Assembly: GCA_003455655.1 (NCBI GenBank)
Contig: DMQP01000133.1
Coordinates: 1-7,379, forward strand
DNA from: Treponema sp.
GTDB lineage: Bacteria > Spirochaetota > Spirochaetia > Treponematales > Treponemataceae
Length of the DNA: 7,379 nt
Direction of reading: 5' to 3'
Below are positions 6,677 through 7,379 of the stretch, in pieces. A program made the position numbers and the translations under genes. The notes below the pieces were generated by a model that saw only the letters and a program-made list of their open reading frames with translations, was not told the DNA's origin and did no database searches. Numbering within the stretch: position 1 is the first letter of the stretch; every line of letters begins with the position of its first letter.

Positions 6677-6981
6677 TACAGCCCCGGAATTCCCATACCT
6701 TGAGCAAGTGGACCCAAGCGATTTTTAAGTTCGTCTTGAACTTTAGACTGAGCGTCGTGACAAGCGGCAACAATTAAATCTTGCAACATGGGAACATCAC
6801 GATTATCAACACAAATAGGATCCAGTTCCACACCTAAGACTTCAAATTTTCCGTTCATGGTAACACGCACCATATTTCCACCAGAAGAACCAGTTACTTC
6901 AACTTGAGCAAGTTCTGCTTGCATTTTTTCAGCTTGTTCTTTTAAGTTGCCCAAATTTTTCATCATGTCAAACGGATTCAT
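6676..6981 (-). CDS. ebfC: YbaB/EbfC-family nucleoid-associated DNA-binding protein
   Basis: This 101-residue protein is of standard family length. It starts MNPFDMMKNLGNLKEQAEKMQAEL, the family's N-terminal helix with M/Q/K heptads. The glycine-rich GSSGGNMVRVTMNG (31-44) and LGVELDP (49-55) form the small beta sheet, and a second helix with DLIVAACHDAQSKVQDEL (68-85) is followed by the Gly/Met/Pro-rich end QGMGIPGL. Family members are dimeric tweezers-like proteins that bind DNA; the Borrelia burgdorferi member EbfC binds an erp operator and also acts more widely on the nucleoid. It is wedged between dnaX (8-base gap) and recR (1-base overlap), as in most bacteria. Target sites in this organism cannot be read from the window. 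Confidence 0.96.
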   Translation of the reverse strand: MNPFDMMKNLGNLKEQAEKMQAELAQVEVTGSSGGNMVRVTMNGKFEVLGVELDPICVDNRDVPMLQDLIVAACHDAQSKVQDELKNRLGPLAQGMGIPGL

Positions 6982-6985
6982 ATTT

Positions 6986-6990
6986 CCCCC
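6986..6990 (-). promoter_or_regulatory. Ribosome binding site of ebfC, touching the dnaX stop
   Basis: On the minus strand the run AGGGGGA includes the last base of the dnaX TAG stop (6992-6990) and sits four bases before the ebfC ATG (6981-6979). The arrangement implies that ebfC is translated from the dnaX transcript. Confidence 0.65.
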
Positions 6991-7379
6991 TATCCACCAA
7001 TTACTGAACCTTTAAACACATCTCGCACAATCTGCACTTCTTTAGGAAGACTGCTGTTCATCTGCTTTTGCTCGAGGCGTTCCTGTTGATGAAACTTAAC
7101 GCGTTCCATAATGCCTTCTTGCAATGACAATTCACTTTCGTCATTACTTACATCCTCTGGGGCTGGAACATAAGCGCCTGCTTCATCAACAAGATCTGAC
7201 TGTGCAGGCGCATTATAAAAAGGGTTGCCACCCCCTGAATCTGAACCCGACAATGCAGAAAACTGTGGCACTGGTGCAGAAGGACGCACTGTCTGATTTT
7301 GCACCGAAGCAGTAGTTTTTGGTGTTGCAGTTTCTGACATTTGATTTTGCGCTGCGGGAACAGAAGACTGCATGTTTGT
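6990..7379 (-). CDS. dnaX: C-terminal tail of DNA polymerase III subunit gamma/tau (partial, cut by the window edge)
   Basis: The reading frame stays open to the right edge of the window, so the in-frame ATG at 7373-7371 is very unlikely to be the true start. The AAA+ ATPase domains would lie beyond the window. The visible 130 or so codons are a low-complexity Pro/Ser/Gln/Thr linker, then an acidic stretch (DVSNDESELSLQEG), a charged helix (MERVKFHQQERLEQKQM) and the end SLPKEVQIVRDVFKGSVIGG. That end resembles the V...LF.G..V C-terminus common in tau subunits. The call rests mainly on position: dnaX almost always precedes ebfC and recR. Tau's C-terminal part normally contacts the polymerase alpha subunit and DnaB helicase. 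Any programmed-frameshift site would be outside the window. Confidence 0.75.
   Translation of the reverse strand, partial: TNMQSSVPAAQNQMSETATPKTTASVQNQTVRPSAPVPQFSALSGSDSGGGNPFYNAPAQSDLVDEAGAYVPAPEDVSNDESELSLQEGIMERVKFHQQERLEQKQMNSSLPKEVQIVRDVFKGSVIGG

Noticed and set aside
6990..7373. Treating the minus-strand frame beginning at ATG 7373 as a complete small gene
   Set aside because: The frame continues without a stop to the window edge, the protein reads as a linker plus C-terminal end, and the ebfC-recR context predicts dnaX here.

Overview
The window looks like chromosomal DNA from a low-GC diderm bacterium (about 40% GC by eye, not computed). A spirochaete of the genus Treponema is my best guess. 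That rests on the look of the proteins, a signal-peptide outer-membrane barrel protein and the dnaX-ebfC-recR cluster, not on any search. There are no tRNA or rRNA genes, transposases, CRISPR repeats or integration signs. Coding density is very high and the longest intergenic gap inside the window is about 53 bases.

Layout. The left two thirds is a plus-strand operon of three genes. First comes a cytoplasmic MGH1/trehalase-like (alpha/alpha)6 glycosidase homologue (56-1486). Its stop overlaps the start of a Ppx/GppA-type phosphatase with a C-terminal HD domain (1483-3012) by 4 bases. Twelve bases later comes polyphosphate kinase Ppk1 (3025-5133). A partial promoter and a good ribosome binding site precede the first gene. 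Ppk1 makes polyphosphate and Ppx normally degrades it, so the operon encodes polyphosphate turnover together with a carbohydrate-active protein.

The right third is a minus-strand run read from the right edge: the C-terminal tail of dnaX (cut by the window edge), ebfC/ybaB, recR, and then, after 53 bases, a 301-residue predicted outer-membrane beta-barrel protein of unknown function. The first three are the conserved replication/recombination cluster and are tightly packed. The barrel gene has its own strong ribosome binding site and meets ppk1 tail to tail, with the two stop codons interlocked over 4 bases.

Most of the window is ordinary housekeeping. The points worth a second look are these. 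The glycosidase homologue lacks the acidic residue expected in the ESGxDxSPR-type catalytic motif. The Ppx homologue has Glu in place of both conserved phosphate-motif Asp residues and an altered GGT loop, while keeping an intact HDIG motif. The pairing of a glycosidase with ppx and ppk1 in one translationally coupled unit is also notable. I see no clear evidence of a wholly new system.
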